This document shows, in pieces, positions 46,711 through 58,900 of a DNA stretch of 64,000 nt; the first letter of the stretch is position 1, and every line of letters starts with the position of its first letter. Source of the stretch: Lamellibrachia luymesi (taxonomy: Eukaryota > Annelida > Polychaeta > Sabellida > Siboglinidae); NCBI GenBank assembly GCA_009193005.1, contig SDWI01000041.1, forward strand, positions 829,508 to 893,507, read 5' to 3'. The notes under the pieces were generated by a model that saw only the letters and a list, made by a program, of their open reading frames with translations, made no database searches and was not told the origin of the DNA. The translations under genes and the position numbers were made by a program.

Positions 46711-47035
46711 TAAAGGCCGGTTTTCACGAGCGATTTGTGTCCTAATTGGTTGGGCTATAGCTAAATAATGTGTGCATTTAGACGAGTGATGTGTCTAGTA
46801 ACTCTAATCCTGAGTTGATCTTTGATGAAAGGTTATGATGGGCGCACCTGGCATTGGTTGCTGATTTGCCAGCGCGTCAAAATCGCTATCTACTGTCAAT
46901 GAAATTCGGTCAAGCCCAATTCGACCACAAATTGGCCTTGCTAATCCGTCTCATGAGGGTGTTTAAATGACCGAATCTTGCACTGTTTATATCATGACAA
47001 ATCGGACAAAAATCGCTTGTGTGCACTGGCCTTTA
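46711..47035. mobile_element. MITE with about 33-bp terminal inverted repeats in the TRAP1 3' UTR
   Basis: TAAAGGCCGGTTTTCACGAG at the left end and, inverted, TAAAGGCCAGTGCACACAAG at the right end continue with CGATTTGTGTCC and CGATTTTTGTCC. TA lies just outside each end (46709-46710 and 47036-47037), consistent with a TA target. No coding frame. Confidence 0.75.
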
Positions 47036-47346
47036 TAGGTTAAGATAGTGTGAACATTTACATAATGCATCTTGACGATACTTGTGTATGATTTATTTGT
47101 GTAATATTTCATCAGCAACGAAGATAGCAGTGATATGTGAATGGAGAGATTTATTTCATTTCAAGTTTTATGCCAGAAACAGTTATTTTATCAACTTACC
47201 CAAGCTGTCAGATGCTATTTTGTAGGTAGATGCTATTCAACATACATCAAATTTTGGTTTGGTTTATTCTCCTGCTATTTTTAACTTTTGGTCAGTCAAG
47301 ATATACAAATATGCCTAATGTTATTTCACAAATACAAATATTTCAT

Positions 47347-47352
47347 AATAAA
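47347..47352 (+). terminator. TRAP1 poly(A) signal
   Basis: AATAAA with a downstream GT-rich element, 737 bp after the stop codon. No other AATAAA was noticed between stop and here. Confidence 0.7.
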
Positions 47353-47504
47353 GATGCAAAAGCAGTTACATGTGTCTTGTTGGGGATAACACTGCGTGTT
47401 AGTTAGATTCATTTTTGCGATAGTACTGGAGAGTACAATTTTGTCATCCAGACAAACACAAATCACGACCATACCTAGGAACATGTGTGCAAAATTAATG
47501 CAAA

Positions 47505-47582
47505 ATGGTGAAAATACCTCAGTTTGAGCACAATGTGGTCTTTAAGATTCAGCCACAAGAAAATGGCAGTGATGTGAAACAG
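47505..47582 (+). CDS. Candidate first coding exon, unrecognised
   Basis: The ATG at 47505 (context AAAATGG) opens 26 whole codons, MVKIPQFEHNVVFKIQPQEN then GSDVKQ, followed by GTATGC, a fair donor. An in-frame TAA sits just upstream. A possible next exon follows an AG at 47850 (MAAQSNIFFSPLDDSTNQPT, then GTAAGC), in phase. No family is recognised and no later exon was found, so this may be chance. Confidence 0.25.
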
Positions 47583-47910
47583 GTATGCACGACAAGTACT
47601 ATTATCATGATTTTTACTTCTTTTTTCCAATATACGTTAAGGAAACTTCATTACTTATACCAACCAAGTTTTTTTTAACAAAAAGATAAATAATGTTATG
47701 CTATTATTTAAGATAAAAAAGATTTGTTATAGCCCGAAGAAGGTTAGAATATTGATATCCACATTTGTTATTGTTAAATGCTGCTCTTACATTTATATAC
47801 GGATAATTAATTAAATTGCAATAAATTAAAGTTCGTGTGATTCACCAGATGGCAGCTCAAAGCAACATATTCTTTAGTCCGCTAGATGACAGCACAAACC
47901 AACCTACAGT

Positions 47911-50900
47911 AAGCTTTGGTCGGTGTTTGCGGTTCACCATTCTGACGAACTAATTTTGTTTAATCAGTTTAGAAAAACGATGTTTAATTAAAGAATTTAG
48001 TGTTCTGATTACATGTATGTACTTGTTTGGTTTGCCACCCACATTATCGAACTAACTAAACCCATGAAATATGCACTATATATGCCTATCACCCAGTTTG
48101 TCTCCTAGACTAGTTGACCCGAACTAAAATAAAAATGATGCCGGTCGTAGTTATGACGTGTTGTCACCATAGAGTTACATTATTAATCATTCCCCTAAAA
48201 ACTAACGGGTGTTCTATTTATGTATATGGTTGTCACATAGACCGACCGCTTCTGAGTTCTGCCGGTGACAGTCGGGTCACTGAATGCGCCTACGACCGCT
48301 ACAGTCACGCTGACATTCACTCAATTGGGCGATCATGCTTGACGATCACCTTTCCCGGTCGAACTATCGCACCTGAATATGCAGGGGAATTTTTCCGGGG
48401 AGGGGCAAGAAAGAATATATATATATATACACGTGTATTTATACGTCCAGATCCAGGGGGAGGGGCAAGTGCCCCCCCCCCGCGGACGCCCAAGTCCTCG
48501 GACTATACTACTGTAGTGGTTTCGTCGGGTAGAATATCGGGCACTGCCACTGTATTGCCATTTCTTGGGGCTTCTCAATTCCCATTAATTGGCATTGCTT
48601 CCCTGCCTGGTTCGCCAGTTTAGGGGTAAATACTTTCTTGTTTTATGATTTCACATGTAGGCCTACATAGCTCGGTGGGTGTATTTATCGTTGTATTTAC
48701 TATTTTCAAAACGTTGTGAAAAGTTCATTTTGCCTGACGGGATCCCCGATTTATAATATTTATTTTTAACTGTGACGTCGGTCGGAATTGTGACTCGTCG
48801 TAACGTCGTTTATGTAGGTGACAGCCAGGTCATGCATTCAAAACGGTTAGTCACGCTACACCCGGGGTAATGGGAGAATCAGGTGATCTTGCATGAAGAT
48901 CACCTTTACTTGACCGAAATGTCGCACCTGAATACGAATTAATGCAATCCGCAGACTTAGCGTATAGTCGCGTAGAGTACCGTGCACTATAATGTATACG
49001 TATATATAACTTGGTTACCTGCATTCATCGACTGACTCGACCTCTGGCCTATAATTGCTTATAATTTTCACAGGTATGTATGTAGCCCAATGACATTACT
49101 AGAATTGTCTTTTCGTCTATATTCATAACTTCGTGGAAAGTTCATTTAGGCAGACCGGCTATAATTATTTTCGTAATGCCACCATCGCCAATGTGGAAGT
49201 CATGATCCGAAAAACCGTTTCACAAAAATATGTGCTGAACAACAGTAATTAAATAAATGTAAACACTGCGTATTTTATAAAAGTTGCTGGTCGTATATAG
49301 TAATAACCTGTTAGACCCTATGTTAAAACAAACATCACGGTAGAATCGACGCATCACGGACGAGTACCCAGTACTTGCGTAATAACATGCACCCGAGCCC
49401 ATCCTGTCCGCCATCCACTGCCCCCTCCTGACCAAGTTTACATAAACGTTGCTGCACCGAGCTGCTGTTCACGTAAGCGTGTCCTACCTTTGTCCAACGA
49501 GCAGACAGCACATGTGAACTTTCACCAATCGGCGCCAGGACACGATATTACAGAGGACATCCGTAAGAGACGTGTCTCTGACCCCAATATTCGGAACCCC
49601 TGCTGTTTGTCATTCACCCCCGTACCTGCTGCCAAACGGTGTTAATTTATGGTTGCAATTTGTGTGTATATATAACTGCAGTTTGGCAAGGCATATGAAG
49701 ATTGCACCTGGTGCTTAGCGTGTTTCAGAAATAATTTACCCGATTCGAGTGTAATACTTTTTAATTAAATTGAATGAGATGAAGAGTGAGAAACAGCTAT
49801 ATTGTTGCTATGTGAACCAATAAATGTCATGACAAAACCGATACAAGGTATTATTTGTGTTTGATAAAATCATCATAATTTTCTTTATGATATTATACAT
49901 TTTCTTTCACCAACTTAACTCAGTGTCTGAAATCGGTGCACACCAGTTTGACTGTTTGTGCATGCTCTGGAAAATGTTAGTGGCATTTTGGCAGTCCAGT
50001 GAATTTAGCAAATTTCTCATTTAACTAACAAAAGCTATGCATTTATGGAACAATGCATGTAATGCATATTATAAACTTACAATTCCAAACAATAGTTACA
50101 CCATGAACAGTTTTGATTATTTTCACACAGGTGAGACTGGTGCACATAACCTGGTTAGTCTACCTGTTTTATAGGTACCACCCCCTTTCAAACACCCCCA
50201 TTTAACTGGCTGTGCGTGCGGATCACAAGAGGCATGAAAGTAGTAGGACAAGCTTTCATGAAGGTCATATGCATTCTTTCGTACCGCCCAGCAATCACGC
50301 CCCCTTGGTAGGACGAACAATCTTGTGACAGCAAACAAGGCATTATGGTAAATATTCAAGCAATCTCACAGCAGACTAGAATTTGCACTTATTCCAGAGA
50401 CGAACATCAAAAATGGCATACAATTGAAATTCCATTATGAAAAGACAATCATTGAAATAGGCTTATGGTTGGCAAGTTAATGTTTTTGCCTTGCTAAAAG
50501 AATAGAGGTAAAATTAATCTAGACCAGGATACAAATTGCATACAGCATGTCACCCAAGGGTTTGTTCTCGTACCCTACACTGGGTCACTGTGTTGTAACA
50601 ACCATTATAGGTCATCAGCCATATGCTATCACGTCTGGTTACCAAGTTCGCGGGGTCATTTACACAGGGTTGACTGTTGATTTTAAAATGTCAAATAAGA
50701 AAACATTTCAAGGAGACTTGAGGGATTATGTGGAGTTGCAGCAGTATTGCACAATTTATTTAGCACTAGCAATATTCAGAGGTGTCAAGTCTTCCATAAT
50801 GGTGGTACAACTGATATTGCATACCATTTGGCAAATGCAGGCCACAACTCGTAATACAATAATTTTCAAAACTGTACGGACTGTCTCCTAATGTGGGGCC

Positions 50901-52739
50901 ATCACATTTCAGAGAAAAGGTTACAGATAAACCATAGGAATTGGCACATATGAAACTAGTTGTAGACAGCAGCAAGGACTCGACTGTCATGGCTACATAT
51001 GAAAGAGAAATAAACAAAGCATAGACCGATTTGCATTTATTTACACATCATCATCACACATACCTACTGACAATATCATAAGGCTCGGCCACAACAATCA
51101 GTATCTTAGTCCTATAATCTACAGCCATGAAGAGTTATTACACAGAAATTAGTACATAATATATTAAATGTGTGTAATGAAGACACAATCTACCATACAC
51201 TAATTTTATAATCCAGAAGTGCACCTCCCCGTTGAACATTACCACATAGACACCCCTTAACCAATGGCCCAGACTCGACATCTTATTGTGGCAACAGATT
51301 GGAATTATGCCTAAACAATCTAGAGGAAGTCTACATAACTTGCCTGTATTTCTCGGCTCTTACCAGTGACGTCTAAATAAAGATGCACAAATGAATACTT
51401 GAATTTAAATTTCGTAATAAAATTCTTTATCTTTGTACCCATATTTCATTCAGTGTCTAACCAAAACAACCTACCAGCACAACCATTCTCATGACAGAGG
51501 CGCTGACTGATTACCTCCAGCAATAACATAATCCACAATGAACATGTATGACTAACTGGAAATATAGTAGCCTCCGTGCATTGAATGGCTAGAAAGAACC
51601 ATACAGTTTTTCTGCGACTATCATTCAGGCATCATCATTCGTTAGCAAACAAACTCTCTAGACCGCTATGTCTGCCTGCAGTAGTTACAACATCACCCAA
51701 GTTACAATTAATCTCAATTTATGCTTCAGCGAACGATTACACATATATACATACTGACCATGCACATATACATACATGCATCGAATGCAACGCACACCCC
51801 TGTTCATATACAATGCACACATGGAACCAGGGTCATATAATGGCAATTCACAAGCTAAAATTAACCTTGATTTTTAAATGCAAATTGATATGCAAACAAA
51901 GTTTATACAAGCAAAGTTGTACCTAGAATTGTAATCAATATTTATAAGTTAGTCTCATCTACAAATAGACATTAGCCATTAGTACCATAACTACAATGCA
52001 CATAATTGTGGCATGAACTGACAGCGACGGTGGGCAGTGGTTTGATTAAAAAACCGACAGTCCATGTAGTGACAGCACGAGACAGGAAAGACTGCCGGCA
52101 CAGTAGTTAGTGACTTCTGGAATGTTTGGCAACTATAAACATCAGTAGAATGTCGACAGGCATTGCATAAGTGTTCGTTTCCCATGTATGTCTGCATATC
52201 ATATTTGTTTACTGGCATGCGTGGCCGAGACTTCTGTGAGTAATGTGGCTTGCTAATAAAATGAATAGTTCAAAACATAATCACACTCAACGAACACCAT
52301 TCTCATCTGGACAAATTGACGACAAGACCTGCTGTATCTGTACGTATGGCAGCGTTTCCCACAATCCCCTTGAGCAATGAGCCACGCCCCTCAGCAGCAC
52401 TATTTTCGAAGTAAACAAATCCAATTTGTCATGGTAACAGTACTTTGACACAAATAATGTTGCTGAAAATTTCCGATGGATTCGCTTATACCGTGGAAGC
52501 TTTAAACCTAAACCTCACAAGGCGGCAGATAATCACCCTCGTGGGGTGGAAAACGCTGTGTGCACACGAACAAGCACACCACTCTACAACATACAACAGG
52601 TGATTCGATGTCCGTCCGACTTTCTAAAATGCACTTTTTACACCTACTACCAACTTCAACGTTCATGCGATGTGACGCCGCCGCCAGCCAGCCAGCCTTT
52701 GACCAGTATGCCGCAGTGCCTGTTGGGCGCACGACCCGT
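47911..52739. other. Region between the TRAP1 and ATP6V0C 3' ends; no gene recognised
   Basis: Open frames here lack family motifs. Diverged copies of one sequence occur near 48320-48375 and 48875-48940 (GATCACCTTT followed by TCGCACCTGAATA), implying an old duplication about 0.55 kb long. A C/G-homopolymer patch lies at 48460-48490. The right part, from perhaps 51036 to 52739, may be ATP6V0C 3' UTR: TTTATT (AATAAA on the minus strand) occurs at 51036-51041. Confidence 0.45.
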
Positions 52740-52947
52740 TTAGTTCTTGGTTGAGAGGATCAAAGCCACGATGAGCCCATATAGACCGAGCACCTCAGCG
52801 AAGATAAGGATGAGGATCATGCCGACAAAGAGCCGAGGTTGTTGTGCTGTACCACGTACACCTGCGTCTCCCACAATGCCAATGGCGAAGCCTGCTGCTA
52901 GACCAGACAGTCCGACACTCAGACCAGCACCGAGATGGGCAAAGGCT
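52740..52947 (-). CDS. ATP6V0C: ATP6V0C exon 3 (stop)
   Basis: Codes for residues 88-156, QAFAHLGAGLSVGLSGLAAG to IVALILSTKN, then TAA (52740-52742). It holds helices 3 and 4 and E139. The acceptor (GTTGCAG) keeps the frame with exon 2. Confidence 0.97.
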
Positions 52948-55900
52948 CTGCAACAAACACACGACTGTCGACATCTCTCCTTTGCTTATTGTTCAATATT
53001 CCTGGTCATAAAGCAAGACGTTTTTGGTGACACAGCATATGTGCTAACATTACCCCTTTCGGGTGGGAAATACCATTTTCCCCCCGGCCTTGCTTTCTGG
53101 ACGAAATATCCCGCTTTTGTGTAATTTTCCTAAACAGTAAAATCGATAAATTTGCTTGTGCATTATAGGAACATTTTATTTCTTTTTTTAATTAAGTTGT
53201 AAAATCGAGTCCGAGAACTGCAGGGAAACTTGAAAAACGGTGTAGTATCGCCCAAAATGGCATTACCGCAAACACTGCTTTAATTACGAAAATTTATTTT
53301 AAATAAAGTAGGCCTTACATATTTGGGTTACTATTTAATTATTTTCATGACCAACGCCTTCTTGTGGTAAAGAAAATCCATAAACCAACTAATAAATAAA
53401 AGGCATTATTAATCATAAATCTCTTCAGTACATTGATTTGTGATCATGTGAGATACATAAACTGGGTGTAACCTAGTACATTGCTTGTGAGCAATACTTA
53501 CTGGAAGAGAGACATTTTTGCGTTGAGAGCGCTGGCAATGAGAGCAGCTACAACCAGGCCGTAGATAGCAATGATACCAGCCATGACTACAGGGATGATG
53601 GACTTCATGATGAGCTCTGGCCGCATCACGGACATTGCAGCGATACCTGTTCCAGACTTGGCTGTGCCGTATGCAGCGCCAAGGGCTACAACAAATAGTG
53701 AGTTGATCAGTAACACTAAATTAATTGGCTGGCTACAATTATTAAACAACCAACATCTATATTTTATTTCATACTTCAAGGCTTAGAATTGGTGAGTACT
53801 GACCATGATGTTGACTGGGGAGATGGCACCAAATAATGTGTTGGAAGATGATGATACTGTAGTTTGTTGATATGTTTAACCACAAAAGAATTGTTGTAAA
53901 GTTTTTTTTTTAATATTACCAATAAATTTTCTCACCCAAAATCAAGGCACAAAACGATAAACATATTCTTCATTCAGTAATTTCAATGTAAATTTGGGTT
54001 GGCAGCTCAACTTCCCAGAAATGTTAGTGACACATTTCCAGAAGCACATTAAAGCGAAATAAATGTCACGGTCTTGGGCTATGCACGTAAGAGATAATAA
54101 ACAGTCTCAAACAAATGTGTTATTTTGTCAGAAAGAGGACTAGTTTAGTAAACAACGGCCAAAATATGTTACATAAATTGAGTTTGGACATAAACAGCAT
54201 AGCCATGTCATATTGGCAAATATAGGAATATGTGTATACAAATATATAGCGAACTGTACACTAGGATCCAGCTACCGCTGCCATGTTCTCCAAGACTTCA
54301 TTGTGTCCTTATCATGGAATGACCACACACATTTCCATGTTCTTTTTGATTCTTTAAGGAACTTCACAATCGTGTTATTGCATCTACCAACATTATTGGC
54401 TAGTTGCATCATTACCTGGGTTTGAAACACATAACTGCTGTTTTGTAAGACATTCAAATACAATAATTTGTTTTCATCATTAACATTCAGTGTTTGAAAT
54501 TAAGGCCTTTTTATCGGTGGCTGACGATTCAAAATACTTCCAATTGATTCCAGCGGCCACGGCTGGGTCGGACTGTATTAGTGATGCACATTACAGTACT
54601 TTACAGCACTAATCTATGCTAATTCGATATAAAATACAATAGTGACAAAGTACTTCTTCCTTGCCTGCGACAGATTGCTGCCAAGGCAAAGGCGAGGTCC
54701 ACACATGCAAGGGAAACCCCTGGCATTTGTAACATGGATGCCTATTGGATGATTCACATTTAATGACGTCAATATATTGGAGAATACTAGGGAGACACCA
54801 AAGCAAAGATGGCAGATGAAGTTACAAGAATCGTAGAGGTTGACAGTTTTTGAAGGATATTACGCCAATTTACTTCATACTGGTGATACTAAATTTAGAG
54901 GCAGACAATCTGATTGACAATATAATATGCCAAGATATTCTGATTAATGTGATATTTGGCTGTGAAAGTGAACTTTGGAGGCTTCAATTTGGACAACGGC
55001 ATATACGTTTGCCCTCGGTACTCGTGTACATTTTTGAAATACTCGTACTCATAGAAATTATGGTCAAGTACTCGTGTTCAATGTACTCAGATTTTACGTG
55101 TACATTACGAGTACATCCGAGTACTTTTTCAATATGATATTGTGAACATTATTTTATTTCTTATTTTATCAGATTATTAACAACTTCAACAATAATTTCA
55201 AAAAGTAGCAAACTGTATTACCTGCATGAAAAAAAAAACTGTTATGTTCTTGTATGCATCTCAGCTGAGTTATATGTTTTCTAATACAGGATCCATAAAA
55301 ATACTTTTATTATGTCAATTCAATTGTGACAACTATGAATGTAATAGCCTCTGATTTGTAATAATTATTGTTACATTTAGTAGATGTGGTTTCATTTTTA
55401 CTTGGTAATGATGAGTTCTCACAAATTCATACCGTGGATCACTTTTCTGCACATTTAAATGCACTGAAGCCACAAAGGCTTCGCTTCAAGAGGCAGCATC
55501 TTTTAATTCTTTTCCCAGTCAGAAACCCCTAGTTCATATCCATAGTTGTACTAGTTACTAGTCCAGGCCACAATCCTTGTGTTTGTTTAATTAAGCCAAG
55601 AAGTCCAGTAAGTCCACCATGAAAGGGTCATTCATCAGTTAGCCATAAAATGCCTTTGTTGCTCTCACAAGTGACAGTGCTAAGTACTGCTAGTTGAGTC
55701 TTCTTCTGAAGAAGTTTGGTGACTCAGTCAGACAGCCTGCACCAGTATTGTCTGGTGCCAATTTGTAGTGTGGTCAAAGAACAAAGGGGTATTGAGCCCT
55801 GGACATTGGCAGGTGCTAATAAACCCTCTCAGCAAACATTAGCTGTGGACTTTGGTCACTGCCAGCCACAACATGCCTAACAGTGTTCATCGATTCATAT

Positions 55901-58900
55901 ATATTATATATTTAATGGTTATATTTCTTTTCTCTTGTTATGTTGTGCTATAAAATGTATTTTGAAAAGTATTTTCAATTTAAATACATTTTAACCCATA
56001 TTTGAATGCATACCCTGAACATTTGTATTTGAATGCGAATCACATCTTTGAATGGAATGCAACCTCCAGTTTGGTCCCAAACATAAATAGGTTTTTTACA
56101 GTTTTCCTCATGAAAAAGTCTGATCAACTGCTGTTGCATAGTCAACTCTTCCTGAATCATATTAATTAATTCACAATGTTTATTTAAAAAATACGTTATT
56201 ATTACCAATTACTAAAATATCATACATGATGTACTCATGGAAATGTACTCATACTCGTACTCAGCTTTGAGCAATGTACTCGTACACAGCCATCACCAAT
56301 GTACTCGTACACAGCCATCACCAATGTACTCGTACACAGCCATCACCAATGTACTCGTACTTTACTCATAAAAATGTACTCAGCCCCAGTTCTGCGTCAT
56401 AATGTTAATTTCAACAACTGTAACTGTTTTGCAAATAAAGTTCACATTAAATTTTTTATTTATTACTTTATTGGTCTGCTAGAAATGAACGACAGTATTT
56501 GGTATGGTTTATATTTATTAAATTATTATTTAGTACAATTTAAAGCAGACATTGTCTGTTTTACGCACAAAAACTTTGCTTTATTATGTATAGTTAGAAT
56601 TTAGACATTTTTGTGGGGCCAGTTCAAACTCACATGGGCCAGTAAAAAAAAAATCTGGGCCAGTTAATTTTTTTGGTAATTTAAGACTAAAGCAAAACAA
56701 AAATAATGGTTTGGGGGCTATGCACCTAAGAGATAATAAAAAATAACTGTGTGCAACTAAAACCAATAATATCATGCCAGTGGTATACTCAGAATGTGTT
56801 CTAAAAGTGGGATCATATTTGGGTAAATTTTCCAGTTAACTGGGGGCTGATATGTTAACCAGCATGTCCAGAAATCAGGTGATTTCATAGAACCGGTTCT
56901 AGTGTTCAACAAGGTTTTCGCAGTAAACCAATGGTGTGATACTCTTAATTGTAGTAGTAGTAAATGGCTAAGTTTCAGTACCTGTTAAGTTTAATGGGTG
57001 CATAGGCCCAAAACAATGACTTGTTTCCCTTTAAAATCGATGGACAAAAATACCATTCTTGGGAAGCTTGTACAAGGTGGGTGATAATATGGGAACTTGA
57101 CACAGATGCATCATGCTGCATTTCAATTTACTAATAACTACAGTAGCAATATTTGGTACACAAAATCTGTATGTAATTATACAACTGTACTGAGTAGTAA
57201 CGGGTAAAAATGTGAGGTAATTTATAAAGCTGGGTGTGTAGTGATGTGTACCTACTACCTAGCAGGGGTGAGATTTAGCAGTCACCCGGTCGCCAATGGT
57301 GCCCAAAAATGGCTTCGGGCGACTTAAATTTTTTACTACATGGCGACTCAAAATATTTATGGAGCTGCTATATTTTAGACCCAGCAAAAATAAACGGAAT
57401 GTTAATAAACATCTCAGAAGTGTTGTCCTGGCTATATGTTAATCATACATCGTGTGTTTGTGACACGTTTGATACTGCAAGAAATGTTGCCAAACCGTAG
57501 CTGAAGCGATATCAATAGGGAGAATTCATTGTATTTTTAATCAACCACATCGACGCTCAACATGTAACTGAATGGTCATTCTACATTGAAATAATAACCG
57601 GTCATGTTTATACTCTTGGTGCTGCGTGGCGCCACTGTTATATATACACCTGTACTAGCAAAAATGCCCATCCCCAGGACGGGATTATGTGGTAGTTTAT
57701 ACGTGACAGTCATGATAGCAATGTTTACCAAATGCCTCAGGCCAATAATTATGCCATCAATACGCTCGAACGTATTACCAGGCAGAAACAACCACGTCAC
57801 ACACGTGATATTACATGTTCAAAATGTAGGTCGCGTGAATTTTGACCCATACCATGGCACAGGGCATGGCCATGGAGACTTGTGTTGGTTGTAGAATAGC
57901 AGGATATCTGCTCTATACTGTCTTTTTATTGTGTATTGTTTCTGCGACTTCGGGCCAATACGTGGGTGCGTGCTTTCTACTATAATTAATATAAACCGCC
58001 CATATGGTGCTGCGTACTCTCAAACAGGTTTGCATACCGAAGTATTCGCAGCGGCGCACATGGTTTCTGCCACTGAAAATTCTGCGATTGTTGGAAGTTA
58101 ATGTTTTACACAGCGAACATTTGATTTACATAAAAACCACCAAGAACCCTTGATATATGGGGCATTTAAAAAAATTAAAGGCGTTACGTTTCATTCGTGG
58201 GGTCGTAGATTAATCCCTGAAAGTTAGGCGCTTTCACTTTGCAAGGTTGGTAGCTTGACTGGCTACCTTCCATGGCTTGCTAAATCTCACCCTTGACCTA
58301 GGTATAAGCCGATGATACAAGTGACATATAAGATATGAATACATTATTTATCAGACTTTTGTAGACTTTGCAGCAGACATAAAATTATTGTTCATGCAGT
58401 CTAGTTGAGTGCACATCTGCTACAATGATTGTACATTGATTGTTATAATTTTTATTACCTCTCTCCTTCAAGCCAATCTAATTGTTTTTCTAAACTAGAG
58501 TCACACTGCAACGTCTGCCATTTTTCATGTTTTACAGGCCCACATTATATAATTCTTCTAGTTTCTATGCAGGCCTTTCACTTCGAACAACATTAATAGT
58601 TTAGAAAATGTTCAATTGTAAACCTTGTAACCACATTTAAGTCAGCCAAACTGGTAAGGTGACACTGCCATAATGACAAATGACAGAAGGACAAGGGGAC
58701 ACAGACTGCAGGTCGAGAGTGGGACAAGGGTCACGCTCAAATGATTCTGAATAGCCAGGTAACCCGAATAATCACTAGCTGGGTCAAGTGTGTGAATAGG
58801 GTCAAGGGCAAGGAGACCGGAATATGATAAAATGACAAGCGAAGGTGTTTAGAAAGTCAAATGCGAATGGAGAGGTATGAAGGGGAGTAGGGCTAAAAAA

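Larger units (their letters stand above)
46611..47372 (+). other. TRAP1 3' UTR
   Basis: From the stop to about 20 bp after the AATAAA at 47347-47352, followed by the T/G-rich TGTGTCTTGTTGGGG. It includes a whole MITE (46711-47035). Confidence 0.7.

Noticed and set aside
48114..48623. 169-codon plus-strand frame in the space between the genes
   Set aside because: It crosses a TA tract and a C homopolymer, overlaps a diverged duplication and has no recognisable domain.
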